Shown here: piece after piece, positions 19,110 through 27,224 of the stretch
How positions within the stretch are numbered: the first letter of the stretch is position 1
How the letters are laid out: every line of letters starts with the position of its first letter
Source: Salmonella enterica subsp. houtenae serovar Houten
GTDB lineage: Bacteria > Pseudomonadota > Gammaproteobacteria > Enterobacterales > Enterobacteriaceae
DNA length: 64,000 nucleotides
Direction of reading: 5' to 3'
Assembly (NCBI GenBank): GCA_900478215.1
Contig: LS483478.1
Span: 4,154,001-4,218,000, forward strand
Position numbers and translations under genes: made by a program
The notes under the pieces: model-generated
What the model saw: the letters and a program-made list of their open reading frames with translations, nothing else
What the model was told of the DNA's origin: nothing
Database searches by the model: none

Positions 19110-21068
19110 ATGAGCCAAACACATAAACACGCCATTCCCGCCAACGTTGCGGATCGTTGCCTGATAAATCCAGAGCAGTATGAGACCAAATATAAACAGT
19201 CTATTCACGACCCCGATACGTTTTGGGGCGAACAGGGAAAAATTCTCGACTGGATCACGCCGTACCAAAAGGTGAAAAACACCTCCTTTGCGCCAGGCAA
19301 TGTGTCGATTAAATGGTACGAGGACGGCACGCTGAATCTGGCGGCGAACTGTCTTGACCGCCATCTGCAGGAAAATGGCGATCGCACCGCCATTATCTGG
19401 GAAGGCGATGACGCGTCGCAGAGTAAACATATCTCTTATCGCGAACTGCATCGTGATGTCTGCCGTTTCGCGAATACGCTGCTGGATCTGGGCATTAAAA
19501 AAGGCGATGTGGTGGCGATTTATATGCCGATGGTGCCGGAAGCGGCGGTGGCAATGTTGGCTTGCGCCCGCATCGGCGCGGTGCATTCGGTGATCTTCGG
19601 GGGGTTCTCGCCGGAAGCCGTCGCCGGACGCATTATCGACTCCAGCTCGCGGCTGGTGATCACCGCTGACGAAGGTGTACGCGCCGGACGCAGTATCCCG
19701 CTGAAAAAGAATGTCGATGACGCGCTGAAAAATCCGAATGTCACTAGCGTTGAGCATGTGATCGTCCTGAAGCGCACCGGCGGCAACATTGACTGGCAAG
19801 AAGACCGCGACCTGTGGTGGAGCGATCTGATTGAAAACGCCAGCCCTGAACACCAGCCTGAAGCGATGAATGCCGAAGATCCGCTGTTTATCCTTTATAC
19901 CTCCGGCTCCACCGGCAAGCCGAAAGGCGTGCTGCACACCACCGGCGGCTATCTGGTCTACGCCGCGACCACCTTTAAGTATGTCTTTGATTATCACCCT
20001 GGCGATATTTACTGGTGTACCGCCGATGTGGGTTGGGTGACGGGACACAGTTATCTGCTGTATGGACCGCTGGCCTGCGGCGCGACCACCTTAATGTTTG
20101 AAGGCGTGCCGAATTGGCCGACACCCGCTCGCATGTGCCAGGTGGTCGACAAACACCAGGTCAACATTCTCTATACCGCCCCGACGGCAATCCGCACGCT
20201 GATGGCGGAAGGTGATAAAGCCATTGAAGGCACCGACCGTTCTTCACTACGCATTCTGGGTTCCGTCGGCGAGCCGATCAACCCCGAAGCGTGGGAGTGG
20301 TACTGGAAGAAGATCGGCAATGAAAAATGCCCGGTCGTCGACACCTGGTGGCAGACTGAAACAGGCGGTTTTATGATCACGCCGCTACCAGGCGCTACCG
20401 AACTGAAAGCCGGTTCCGCCACCCGTCCTTTCTTTGGCGTACAGCCTGCGTTGGTGGATAACGAAGGCCATCCGCAAGAAGGCGCGACGGAAGGCAATCT
20501 GGTCATCACCGATTCCTGGCCAGGCCAGGCGCGCACTCTGTTCGGCGATCATGAACGTTTTGAGCAGACCTATTTCTCTACCTTTAAGAATATGTATTTC
20601 AGCGGCGACGGCGCGCGTCGCGATGAAGACGGCTATTACTGGATCACCGGTCGCGTGGATGACGTGTTAAACGTCTCCGGGCACCGTCTGGGTACGGCGG
20701 AAATCGAGTCAGCGCTGGTGGCGCATCCGAAGATCGCCGAAGCGGCGGTGGTGGGTATTCCACACACTATCAAAGGCCAGGCGATTTACGCTTATGTGAC
20801 GCTCAACCACGGCGAGGAGCCATCGCCAGAACTGTACGCGGAGGTGCGCAACTGGGTACGTAAAGAGATTGGCCCGCTGGCGACGCCGGACGTGCTGCAC
20901 TGGACCGACTCACTGCCAAAAACCCGTTCCGGCAAAATCATGCGCCGTATTTTGCGCAAAATCGCGGCGGGCGATACCAGCAATCTGGGCGATACCTCGA
21001 CCCTCGCCGATCCTGGCGTGGTGGAGAAACTGCTCGAAGAGAAGCAGGCCATCGCGATGCCGTCATAA
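19110..21068 (+). CDS. acs: Acs, acetyl-CoA synthetase
   Basis: A 652-residue AMP-forming acetyl-CoA ligase, used to scavenge low acetate. The P-loop-like motif YTSGSTGKPKG (about residues 262-272), the adenylation motif TWWQTETGG (about 412) and the C-terminal PKTRSGKIMRR are intact. Lys609 in the last motif is the residue acetylated by Pat and deacetylated by CobB in Salmonella. The ATG at 19110 follows AAGGAG; an upstream in-frame ATG at 19068 lacks one. First gene of acs-yjcH-actP, though REP and ERIC-like repeats separate it from yjcH. Confidence 0.97.
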   Translation: MSQTHKHAIPANVADRCLINPEQYETKYKQSIHDPDTFWGEQGKILDWITPYQKVKNTSFAPGNVSIKWYEDGTLNLAANCLDRHLQENGDRTAIIWEGDDASQSKHISYRELHRDVCRFANTLLDLGIKKGDVVAIYMPMVPEAAVAMLACARIGAVHSVIFGGFSPEAVAGRIIDSSSRLVITADEGVRAGRSIPLKKNVDDALKNPNVTSVEHVIVLKRTGGNIDWQEDRDLWWSDLIENASPEHQPEAMNAEDPLFILYTSGSTGKPKGVLHTTGGYLVYAATTFKYVFDYHPGDIYWCTADVGWVTGHSYLLYGPLACGATTLMFEGVPNWPTPARMCQVVDKHQVNILYTAPTAIRTLMAEGDKAIEGTDRSSLRILGSVGEPINPEAWEWYWKKIGNEKCPVVDTWWQTETGGFMITPLPGATELKAGSATRPFFGVQPALVDNEGHPQEGATEGNLVITDSWPGQARTLFGDHERFEQTYFSTFKNMYFSGDGARRDEDGYYWITGRVDDVLNVSGHRLGTAEIESALVAHPKIAEAAVVGIPHTIKGQAIYAYVTLNHGEEPSPELYAEVRNWVRKEIGPLATPDVLHWTDSLPKTRSGKIMRRILRKIAAGDTSNLGDTSTLADPGVVEKLLEEKQAIAMPS

Positions 21069-21074
21069 CCATAA

Positions 21075-21115
21075 ATGCCGGATGGCAACGCGAAAGCGTT
21101 TTATCCGGCCTACGA
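21075..21115. repeat. REP element after acs
   Basis: ATGCCGGATGGC and TATCCGGCCTACG face each other around a GCGAAAGCG core, the typical REP layout, 6 bases after the acs stop. Confidence 0.8.
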
Positions 21116-21157
21116 CCCTACCCCTGCCCTCTCTCAAACCGGGAGAGGGAAATATAA

Positions 21158-21292
21158 AAACCCCCTCCCCAAAGGATTTCGCGTTGCAGGAAGGCGGCAA
21201 GCGAGCACATCCCCAGCCGCATAGTTCACTATGTGACTGGGGTGCGCGAGTGCGGCCAACGCGCCTGTGGCGTGAAAGACGAAGGGGATACC
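21158..21292. repeat. ERIC-like repeat between acs and yjcH
   Basis: Contains the ERIC (IRU) landmarks in order: CCCCTCCCCAAAGG, GTTGCAGGAAGGCGGCAAGC, the central inverted pair ATCCCCAG / GTGACTGGGGTG, and GAGTGCGGCCAACGC. The element ends just before the yjcH ribosome binding site, so it is part of the operon transcript. A smaller hairpin (CCCTCTC...GGGAGAGGG) precedes it. Confidence 0.75.
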
Positions 21293-21307
21293 TCTGGAGA
21301 CTCTGTG

Positions 21308-21622
21308 ATGAATGACACCATTTATCAGCGGATAGAAGACAGTGCGCGTTTCAGGGAATTAGTTGAAAAACGGCAACGGTTTGCCACGATTCTGTCGGTT
21401 ATCATGCTGGCGGTTTATATCAGCTTTATTTTACTGATCGCCTTCGCGCCTGGCTGGCTGGGCACGCCTCTACATGCGGGAACCAGCGTCACCCGGGGGA
21501 TTCCCATTGGGGTCGGGGTGATTGTGATTTCTTTTGTTTTAACCGGAATTTATATCTGGCGGGCGAACGGCGAATTCGATCGTCTGAATAACGCCGTACT
21601 GCATGAGGTGAAAGCATTATGA
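21308..21622 (+). CDS. yjcH: YjcH, DUF485 inner-membrane protein
   Basis: A 104-residue protein with two transmembrane segments (about residues 22-44 and 60-82), DUF485 family, always found with ActP. It probably assists or modulates the acetate permease. GGAG lies 8 nt before the ATG at 21308. The stop overlaps the actP ATG by 4 bases. Confidence 0.93.
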   Translation: MNDTIYQRIEDSARFRELVEKRQRFATILSVIMLAVYISFILLIAFAPGWLGTPLHAGTSVTRGIPIGVGVIVISFVLTGIYIWRANGEFDRLNNAVLHEVKAL

Positions 21623-23268
21623 AGAGAGTTCTGACGGCGCTCGCTGCCGCACTCCCCTTCGCCGCTCATGCGGCGGATGCCATTAGCGGCGCGGTTGAAC
21701 GCCAGCCCACCAACTGGCAGGCGATTATCATGTTTTTGATTTTCGTCGTGTTTACGCTCGGTATTACGTACTGGGCCTCTAAACGCGTACGTTCCCGTAG
21801 CGACTACTACACCGCAGGCGGCAATATCACTGGGTTCCAGAACGGTCTGGCGATTGCCGGCGACTATATGTCCGCCGCGTCATTTCTCGGCATTTCCGCG
21901 TTGGTGTTTACCTCTGGTTATGACGGGCTGATCTATTCATTGGGCTTCCTTGTCGGCTGGCCAATCATCCTGTTTTTGATTGCCGAGCGCCTGCGTAATC
22001 TGGGACGTTATACCTTTGCTGATGTTGCCTCTTATCGCCTGAAACAGGGCCCCATTCGTATTCTTTCTGCCTGTGGCTCCCTGGTCGTGGTGGCGCTTTA
22101 TCTCATCGCCCAAATGGTCGGCGCCGGCAAACTGATTGAACTGCTGTTCGGCCTCAACTATCACATCGCCGTGGTCCTGGTCGGCGTGCTGATGATGATG
22201 TACGTGCTGTTCGGCGGGATGCTGGCGACAACGTGGGTGCAAATTATCAAAGCTGTCCTGCTGCTGTTTGGCGCCAGTTTTATGGCCTTTATGGTGATGA
22301 AACACGTCGGTTTTAGCTTCAATAATCTGTTTACCGAAGCCATGGCGGTACACCCGAAAGGCGCGGCGATTATGAGTCCAGGAGGGTTGGTGCAAGACCC
22401 GATTTCGGCGCTGTCGTTGGGGCTGGGGCTGATGTTCGGCACCGCCGGATTGCCGCATATTCTGATGCGTTTCTTTACGGTCAGCGATGCCCGCGAAGCG
22501 CGCAAGAGCGTGTTCTACGCCACCGGTTTTATGGGCTATTTCTACATTCTGACCTTTATTATCGGTTTCGGCGCTATCATGCTGGTGGGGGCGAATCCAG
22601 CCTATAAAGATGCCGCGGGCGCGCTCATCGGCGGTAACAACATGGCGGCGGTGCATCTGGCGAATGCGGTAGGCGGCAACCTGTTCCTCGGCTTTATCTC
22701 CGCCGTGGCCTTCGCCACTATCCTGGCGGTTGTCGCCGGTCTGACCCTGGCGGGCGCGTCGGCGGTATCGCATGATTTGTACGCCAACGTGTTCCGCAAA
22801 GGCGCAACCGAACGTGAAGAGCTGAAGGTATCGAAAATCACCGTACTGGTGCTGGGCGTGATCGCCATTATCCTCGGCGTCCTGTTTGAAAATCAGAACA
22901 TCGCCTTTATGGTGGGCCTGGCGTTTGCTATCGCCGCGAGCTGCAACTTCCCCATTATTCTGCTTTCCATGTACTGGTCAAAACTGACCACGCGCGGCGC
23001 TATGCTGGGCGGCTGGTTAGGTTTACTGACAGCAGTAGTGCTGATGATTCTTGGCCCGACCATTTGGGTGCAGATCCTCGGTCACGAAAAAGCGATCTTC
23101 CCGTATGAGTATCCGGCGCTGTTCTCTATCAGCGTGGCGTTCCTCGGAATCTGGTTCTTCTCAGCCACCGATAACTCGGCAGAAGGCCACCGTGAACGTG
23201 AGCAGTTCCGCGCTCAGTTTATTCGCTCCCAAACGGGATTCGGCGTAGAACAAGGGCGGGCGCATTAA
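21619..23268 (+). CDS. actP: ActP, cation/acetate symporter
   Basis: A 549-residue sodium:solute symporter (SSS) family permease importing acetate and glycolate. An N-terminal hydrophobic leader (about residues 1-20) precedes about thirteen membrane helices; the SSS signatures (GNITGFQNGLAIAGDYMSAASFLG and the GTAGLPHILMRFFTV loop) are present. Works with Acs to use acetate left by overflow metabolism. Ends at a bidirectional hairpin shared with the convergent LrgB-like gene. Confidence 0.95.
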   Translation: MKRVLTALAAALPFAAHAADAISGAVERQPTNWQAIIMFLIFVVFTLGITYWASKRVRSRSDYYTAGGNITGFQNGLAIAGDYMSAASFLGISALVFTSGYDGLIYSLGFLVGWPIILFLIAERLRNLGRYTFADVASYRLKQGPIRILSACGSLVVVALYLIAQMVGAGKLIELLFGLNYHIAVVLVGVLMMMYVLFGGMLATTWVQIIKAVLLLFGASFMAFMVMKHVGFSFNNLFTEAMAVHPKGAAIMSPGGLVQDPISALSLGLGLMFGTAGLPHILMRFFTVSDAREARKSVFYATGFMGYFYILTFIIGFGAIMLVGANPAYKDAAGALIGGNNMAAVHLANAVGGNLFLGFISAVAFATILAVVAGLTLAGASAVSHDLYANVFRKGATEREELKVSKITVLVLGVIAIILGVLFENQNIAFMVGLAFAIAASCNFPIILLSMYWSKLTTRGAMLGGWLGLLTAVVLMILGPTIWVQILGHEKAIFPYEYPALFSISVAFLGIWFFSATDNSAEGHREREQFRAQFIRSQTGFGVEQGRAH

Positions 23269-23276
23269 TCTTACCG

Positions 23277-23305
23277 TTTCCTCCGGCCCTGTGGGTCGGA
23301 GGAAA
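23277..23305. terminator. bidirectional terminator between actP and the LrgB-like gene
   Basis: TTTCCTCCG-GCCCTGTGGGT-CGGAGGAAA sits in the 38-bp gap between the two stops. A/T arms on both sides allow termination from either direction. Confidence 0.75.
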
Positions 23306-23306
23306 A

Positions 23307-23996
23307 TCAGAACATCACCATCGCCACCAGCGGGGCCGCCAGCACCATCACCACACCGGACAGCATCATTACCAGACTGGCGACGACGCCCTCATGCTGA
23401 CCAAGTTCATAGGAACGCGCCGTGCCCGCCCCATGTGACGCCGCGCCGAAGCCTGCCCCTTTTGCCATGCCTTCCCGGATAGAGAGACGCAAAAATAGCG
23501 CGTCGCCGACCGCCATGCCAAACACGCCAGTGACGACCACGAACAGCGCCACCAGATCCGGCTGCCCGCCCAGGGGTTCTGCCGCCGCCAGCGCAAACGG
23601 CGTAGTAACGGAACGTACCGCCAGACTACGCTGAATCTCATCTGATAACGTGAACAGACGCGCCAGCCAAACAGAACTGGTGACCGCCACCACCGTCGCC
23701 GTCACTACGCCAGCGGTGAGCGACATCCAGTGACGTTTGATAATCGCGAGGTTATCGTACACCGGCACCGCAAAGGCAATGGTCGCCGGGCCGAGCAGCC
23801 ACAATAGCCAGTGCGATTCGCCAATGTAGTTTTGCCAGGAGATATGACCGAACACCAGCATTAACACCAGCAGTGCCGGCGTCAACACTAATGGCATCAA
23901 CGGTAGTTTGCGAAAACGGCGATACAGGCGCTTATTGGCGAAGTAAATCCCCAGCGTAATAACCAGGCACAGTACGCTTAACTGAAAGTTATTCAC
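23307..23996 (-). CDS. CidB/LrgB-family membrane protein (YohK-like)
   Basis: A 229-residue polytopic protein of the LrgB/CidB family with the conserved sequence RSVTTPFALAAAEPLGG and the C-terminal GAASHGAGTARS motif. It pairs with the LrgA-type protein encoded immediately upstream (8-bp overlap). Family members were first described as murein hydrolase modulators in staphylococci; in Bacillus subtilis a homologous pair (PftAB) imports pyruvate. Which role applies here is unknown. Confidence 0.88.
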   Translation of the reverse strand: MNNFQLSVLCLVITLGIYFANKRLYRRFRKLPLMPLVLTPALLVLMLVFGHISWQNYIGESHWLLWLLGPATIAFAVPVYDNLAIIKRHWMSLTAGVVTATVVAVTSSVWLARLFTLSDEIQRSLAVRSVTTPFALAAAEPLGGQPDLVALFVVVTGVFGMAVGDALFLRLSIREGMAKGAGFGAASHGAGTARSYELGQHEGVVASLVMMLSGVVMVLAAPLVAMVMF

Positions 23997-24399
23997 GGTT
24001 TAGCCTGCTCATCTCATAGCGATACACTTTATCCACCACCCACGCCGTCGCGCCGAGTACCATTAAGGTACTTATCGCTATCACCGAGAAGATGCGCCAG
24101 CCGTCCACCAGCAACAGATGGGAATAGTTCACAACCGCCACGACGGCGGGAACAAAGAATAACAACATCTCCGCCAGCAGCCAGCGCGCGCCTGCGCGTA
24201 CCCAGCTAAGCGGAATAATCCGACAAACGATCAGCGCCAGCATAAGCACCATGCCGACCAGATTCGTGGGTAACGGCAGGCGCAGCCAGGAGACAAGATA
24301 TTGGGAAAAAATGAATAAACCTGCATATAGCAGTACCTGAACCGGTACCTGGAGTCGTTGCACAACGGCAGGCGTAACGCGGCTTATCGCCACAGCCAT
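23989..24399 (-). CDS. CidA/LrgA-family holin-like membrane protein (YohJ-like)
   Basis: A 136-residue protein with four membrane segments and the LPLPTNLVGMVLMLALI motif typical of CidA/LrgA/YohJ. The start at 24399 has AGGA 9 nt upstream and gives the family length; the frame is open further to 24504 but would then run over the LysR start. Overlaps the LrgB-like gene by 8 bases and diverges from the LysR gene, which probably controls it. No gene symbol is given because the naming in Salmonella is not certain to me. Confidence 0.85.
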   Translation of the reverse strand: MAVAISRVTPAVVQRLQVPVQVLLYAGLFIFSQYLVSWLRLPLPTNLVGMVLMLALIVCRIIPLSWVRAGARWLLAEMLLFFVPAVVAVVNYSHLLLVDGWRIFSVIAISTLMVLGATAWVVDKVYRYEMSRLNRE

Positions 24400-24461
24400 G
24401 AGGGAATGTCCTGAAAAATAATACGGAGCGCCAGTATAGAGAACCTCCGTTACGGGCAGAA

Positions 24462-24476
24462 ATGAATTAAAATCAT
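24462..24476. promoter_or_regulatory. candidate LysR-type operator (T-N11-A)
   Basis: ATGAATTAAAATCAT is an imperfect palindrome containing T-N11-A, placed midway in the 103-bp gap between the divergent LysR gene and the lrgA-like gene: the classical place for autoregulation and target activation. Confidence 0.45.
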
Positions 24477-24502
24477 TGCAGGCATAGTCGGAAGGAATAA
24501 TC

Positions 24503-25387
24503 ATGGATATCAGAACGCTGCGTTATTTTGTCGAGGTGGTGCGCCAGCAAAGTTTCACCCGCGCAGCGGAGAAGTTATTTGTTACCCAGCCCACCATTAG
24601 CAAGATGCTGAAAAATCTTGAAGATGAGCTTAACTGTACGCTACTGATCCGCGACGGACGTAAGTTATTGCTGACCGACACCGGGCGCGTGGTATTTGAA
24701 CGCGGTCTGGCGATCCTCGCTGAGTTTCGCCAGTTAGAGGCCGAGTTGAGCGATATTAACCATCTCAATAAAGGCTTGCTGCGGCTGGGCATTCCCCCGA
24801 TGGTCGGCATGTTGATGGCCGGGCCAATCAGTTTGTTTCGACAACGCTACCCTGGCGTTGAACTAAAAATTTCGGAGTTTGGCGGCCTGACGGTGCAGCA
24901 GGCGGTAATGAATGGCGAGCTGGATGTTGCGATGACCGCGCTCCCGGTGGAAGAAGCGAGCGGGCTGACGACGTTATCGCTGTTCAGTCATCCGCTGTGC
25001 GTGCTGGTCCCCCGTTCCGGTCAGTGGACAACCTGCGACTCCATCGCGCCTGACGCTCTGGCGGAGCATCCGCTTCTTATCTACAACGAAGACTTTGCCC
25101 TGAGCCGCCAGTTGATGACCTTGTTTAGCCAGCATAACGTAAAACCACGGATTGCAGTCCGCAGCGGACAATGGGATTTTCTCGCCGCCATGGTGCAAGC
25201 GGGCGTCGGCATCGCCATTTTGCCGGAACCGATTTGTCAGCGTCTGGATAAGGCCACGCTGCGCTGGTTGCCGCTGGAAAGCGATCTCCGCTGGCAGTTG
25301 GGCATGATTTGGCGCGAGGGCGTGTATCTGTCGCACAGCGCCCGGGCATGGTTAACCTGTTGCGAAGGGTTTTGGTTAAAATCATAG
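24503..25387 (+). CDS. LysR-family transcriptional regulator of the lrgAB-like pair
   Basis: A 294-residue LysR-type regulator: winged helix-turn-helix at residues 1-60 (FTRAAEKLFVTQPTISKMLKNLE) and a two-lobed effector-binding domain (about 90-290). GGAAGG lies 8 nt before the ATG. It is divergent from the LrgA/LrgB-like genes. In Gram-positive bacteria CidR, a LysR protein that responds to acetate or pyruvate, controls cidAB, so a similar ligand is a fair guess, strengthened by the neighbouring acetate genes. Ligand and targets here are unproven. Confidence 0.88.
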   Translation: MDIRTLRYFVEVVRQQSFTRAAEKLFVTQPTISKMLKNLEDELNCTLLIRDGRKLLLTDTGRVVFERGLAILAEFRQLEAELSDINHLNKGLLRLGIPPMVGMLMAGPISLFRQRYPGVELKISEFGGLTVQQAVMNGELDVAMTALPVEEASGLTTLSLFSHPLCVLVPRSGQWTTCDSIAPDALAEHPLLIYNEDFALSRQLMTLFSQHNVKPRIAVRSGQWDFLAAMVQAGVGIAILPEPICQRLDKATLRWLPLESDLRWQLGMIWREGVYLSHSARAWLTCCEGFWLKS

Positions 25388-25392
25388 TCGTG

Positions 25393-25422
25393 AGGCCCGG
25401 TAAGCGAAACGCCACCGGGCCA
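25393..25422. repeat. REP-like hairpin between the LysR gene and yjcE
   Basis: GGCCCGGT and ACCGGGCC enclose AAGCGAAACGCC in the 41-bp gap between convergent genes, so it can serve both 3' ends. Confidence 0.7.
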
Positions 25423-25428
25423 CAAGGA

Positions 25429-27075
25429 CTACTGATTTTCTATCAGTAGCGCTTCCATCAAATCCAGATCGTGCAACAGCTTTTGCAATGTTTCATTGCT
25501 GATTTCTCGCGTGGCGCGCAGATGATACAACTCGGCGCGTTCGGAACGCAGCGCAGCAAGACGGAAACGTCGCTCCAGGTTTTCCTCCTGTATAGAGCTT
25601 TCGACATCGTTTCGCCCATCAGCACGGCGACGCAAGTTACCAATGACACGCGAGCTTACTTCAGTAAGCAACTGATTATCTATGTTTTCTTCGGTATCCG
25701 CCGCCAGACGCTCTTCCATTTTCTGAATGGCGACAATCGCCACTTCCGCCGTCGCCGCGCGGGCGATACGCTCCTCTTTCAACTGTTGCGCATGATCGGC
25801 GACTTCCAGATGTTGCAGCAGCAGCGGCAGCATGATCACGCCGACAAATAACGAGAACAGAATGACGCCAGCCGCCAGGAATACCAGTTCATAACGCGCC
25901 GGAAATCCGCTGCCATTCGGCAAAAGTAACGGTATAGAGAGCACACCAGCCAATGTGATCGCCCCGCGAACGCCAGCGAAGGAAGCAATCAGAATTTCAC
26001 GCGACGTCCAACTGGCGAACTCCATCGGTTTCTTCTTCAAAAAGCGCAGGCTGAACTTTTTCATGGTCCACAGCCAGCCGAAGCGAACCAGCATCAATGC
26101 CGCATAAATCAGCACGATATCGGTAAAGAGCATCCAGGTTTCGACATTCGGGTCAGCTTCCGCCGCCGCCAGCGAAGATTCCAGAATGCCCGGCAATTGC
26201 AGTCCCAACAGCAGAAAGACCATACCGTTAAAGACAAACTCCAGCATCGCCCAGGTACTGTTAGCGCGCAAACGCATTGCCAGCGGCGCGCGGCGCATTA
26301 CGCCAGAGCGGGTGATGGTCATCCCGGCGGCAACCGCGGCCAGGATGCCTGAGACGCCAATATGTTCGGCAATCAGATAAGAGGCGAAGGGCAGCAGAAA
26401 CAGCAGGACGATTTGCGTCGCGGGCTCATCGCCGCCCCAGCGGCTCAAAAAACGCAGCGATCGGCCATACAGCCAACTGACCACAAAACCCGCCAGAATA
26501 CCGCCGATAGCGACCTTAAAAAATTCCAGCGTCGCGCCGCCGACGGTAAATACCATCGTCCCCATCGCCACCGCGACGGCGAATTTCAGCGATACCAGAC
26601 CGGAGGCGTCGTTCATTAACGCCTCTCCCTGCAGAATGCCCATGATTTTTTTCGGGATACGACCCTCGCCCACAATGCCAGAGAGCGCTACAGCATCGGT
26701 CGGTGACAGCACGGCGGCCAGCGCAAATGCGGGGATCAACGGAATGCCGGGCACCAGCCAATAAATCAGAAAGCCGATCCCAACGACCGTCACCAGGACC
26801 AGCGCCAGCGCCAGCCCGAAAATCTCCCGTCCATGTTCAAGAAATTCACGGGTCGGTGTTTTCCAGCCATCCGCAAACAGCAGCGGCGGAATAAACAGCA
26901 CCAGGAAGAGCTCCGGGTCGAACTCCACATGCAAACCAAACGTCGGCCACGCCAACAGCGCGCCAACGGCGATCTGCATAAGGGGTAAAGGAAGCTGAAA
27001 GGGTAATACACGCGTAAATACCCCTGATAGCGAGACCACAAGGGTCATGATGAGTATTGTGAAAAAAATTTCCAT
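25429..27075 (-). CDS. yjcE: YjcE, CPA1-family sodium/proton exchanger
   Basis: A 548-residue cation/proton antiporter of the CPA1 (NhaP/NHE-like) family: about twelve membrane helices, the conserved LSPTDAVALSG and NDASGLVSLKF ion-site motifs and ASFAGVRGAITLAG, followed by a cytoplasmic tail of about 140 residues rich in charged helix. The start at 27075 is preferred to the open frame from 27120 because it matches the E. coli protein (MEIFFTILIM). Ion specificity is not proven. Confidence 0.92.
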   Translation of the reverse strand: MEIFFTILIMTLVVSLSGVFTRVLPFQLPLPLMQIAVGALLAWPTFGLHVEFDPELFLVLFIPPLLFADGWKTPTREFLEHGREIFGLALALVLVTVVGIGFLIYWLVPGIPLIPAFALAAVLSPTDAVALSGIVGEGRIPKKIMGILQGEALMNDASGLVSLKFAVAVAMGTMVFTVGGATLEFFKVAIGGILAGFVVSWLYGRSLRFLSRWGGDEPATQIVLLFLLPFASYLIAEHIGVSGILAAVAAGMTITRSGVMRRAPLAMRLRANSTWAMLEFVFNGMVFLLLGLQLPGILESSLAAAEADPNVETWMLFTDIVLIYAALMLVRFGWLWTMKKFSLRFLKKKPMEFASWTSREILIASFAGVRGAITLAGVLSIPLLLPNGSGFPARYELVFLAAGVILFSLFVGVIMLPLLLQHLEVADHAQQLKEERIARAATAEVAIVAIQKMEERLAADTEENIDNQLLTEVSSRVIGNLRRRADGRNDVESSIQEENLERRFRLAALRSERAELYHLRATREISNETLQKLLHDLDLMEALLIENQ

Positions 27076-27182
27076 GCGTTCCCTGTTTGCGATGTTTTTT
27101 ATGATGGAGAGAGGCATCATGCCTCGGTTTCACCTTCTTCAGATTAACGCAAAAGGTAACGTAATGTGTCCTGAAAATGAAA

Positions 27183-27210
27183 ACGGGCGGCCAATGCCAC
27201 CCGTTTTTCA
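27183..27210 (-). terminator. Rho-independent terminator of ghxP
   Basis: On the minus strand AACGGGTGGC-ATTGG-CCGCCCGTTTTC forms a strong stem with a T-run, 15 bases after the ghxP stop. Confidence 0.88.
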
Positions 27211-27224
27211 GAACGAAGGTAGAA

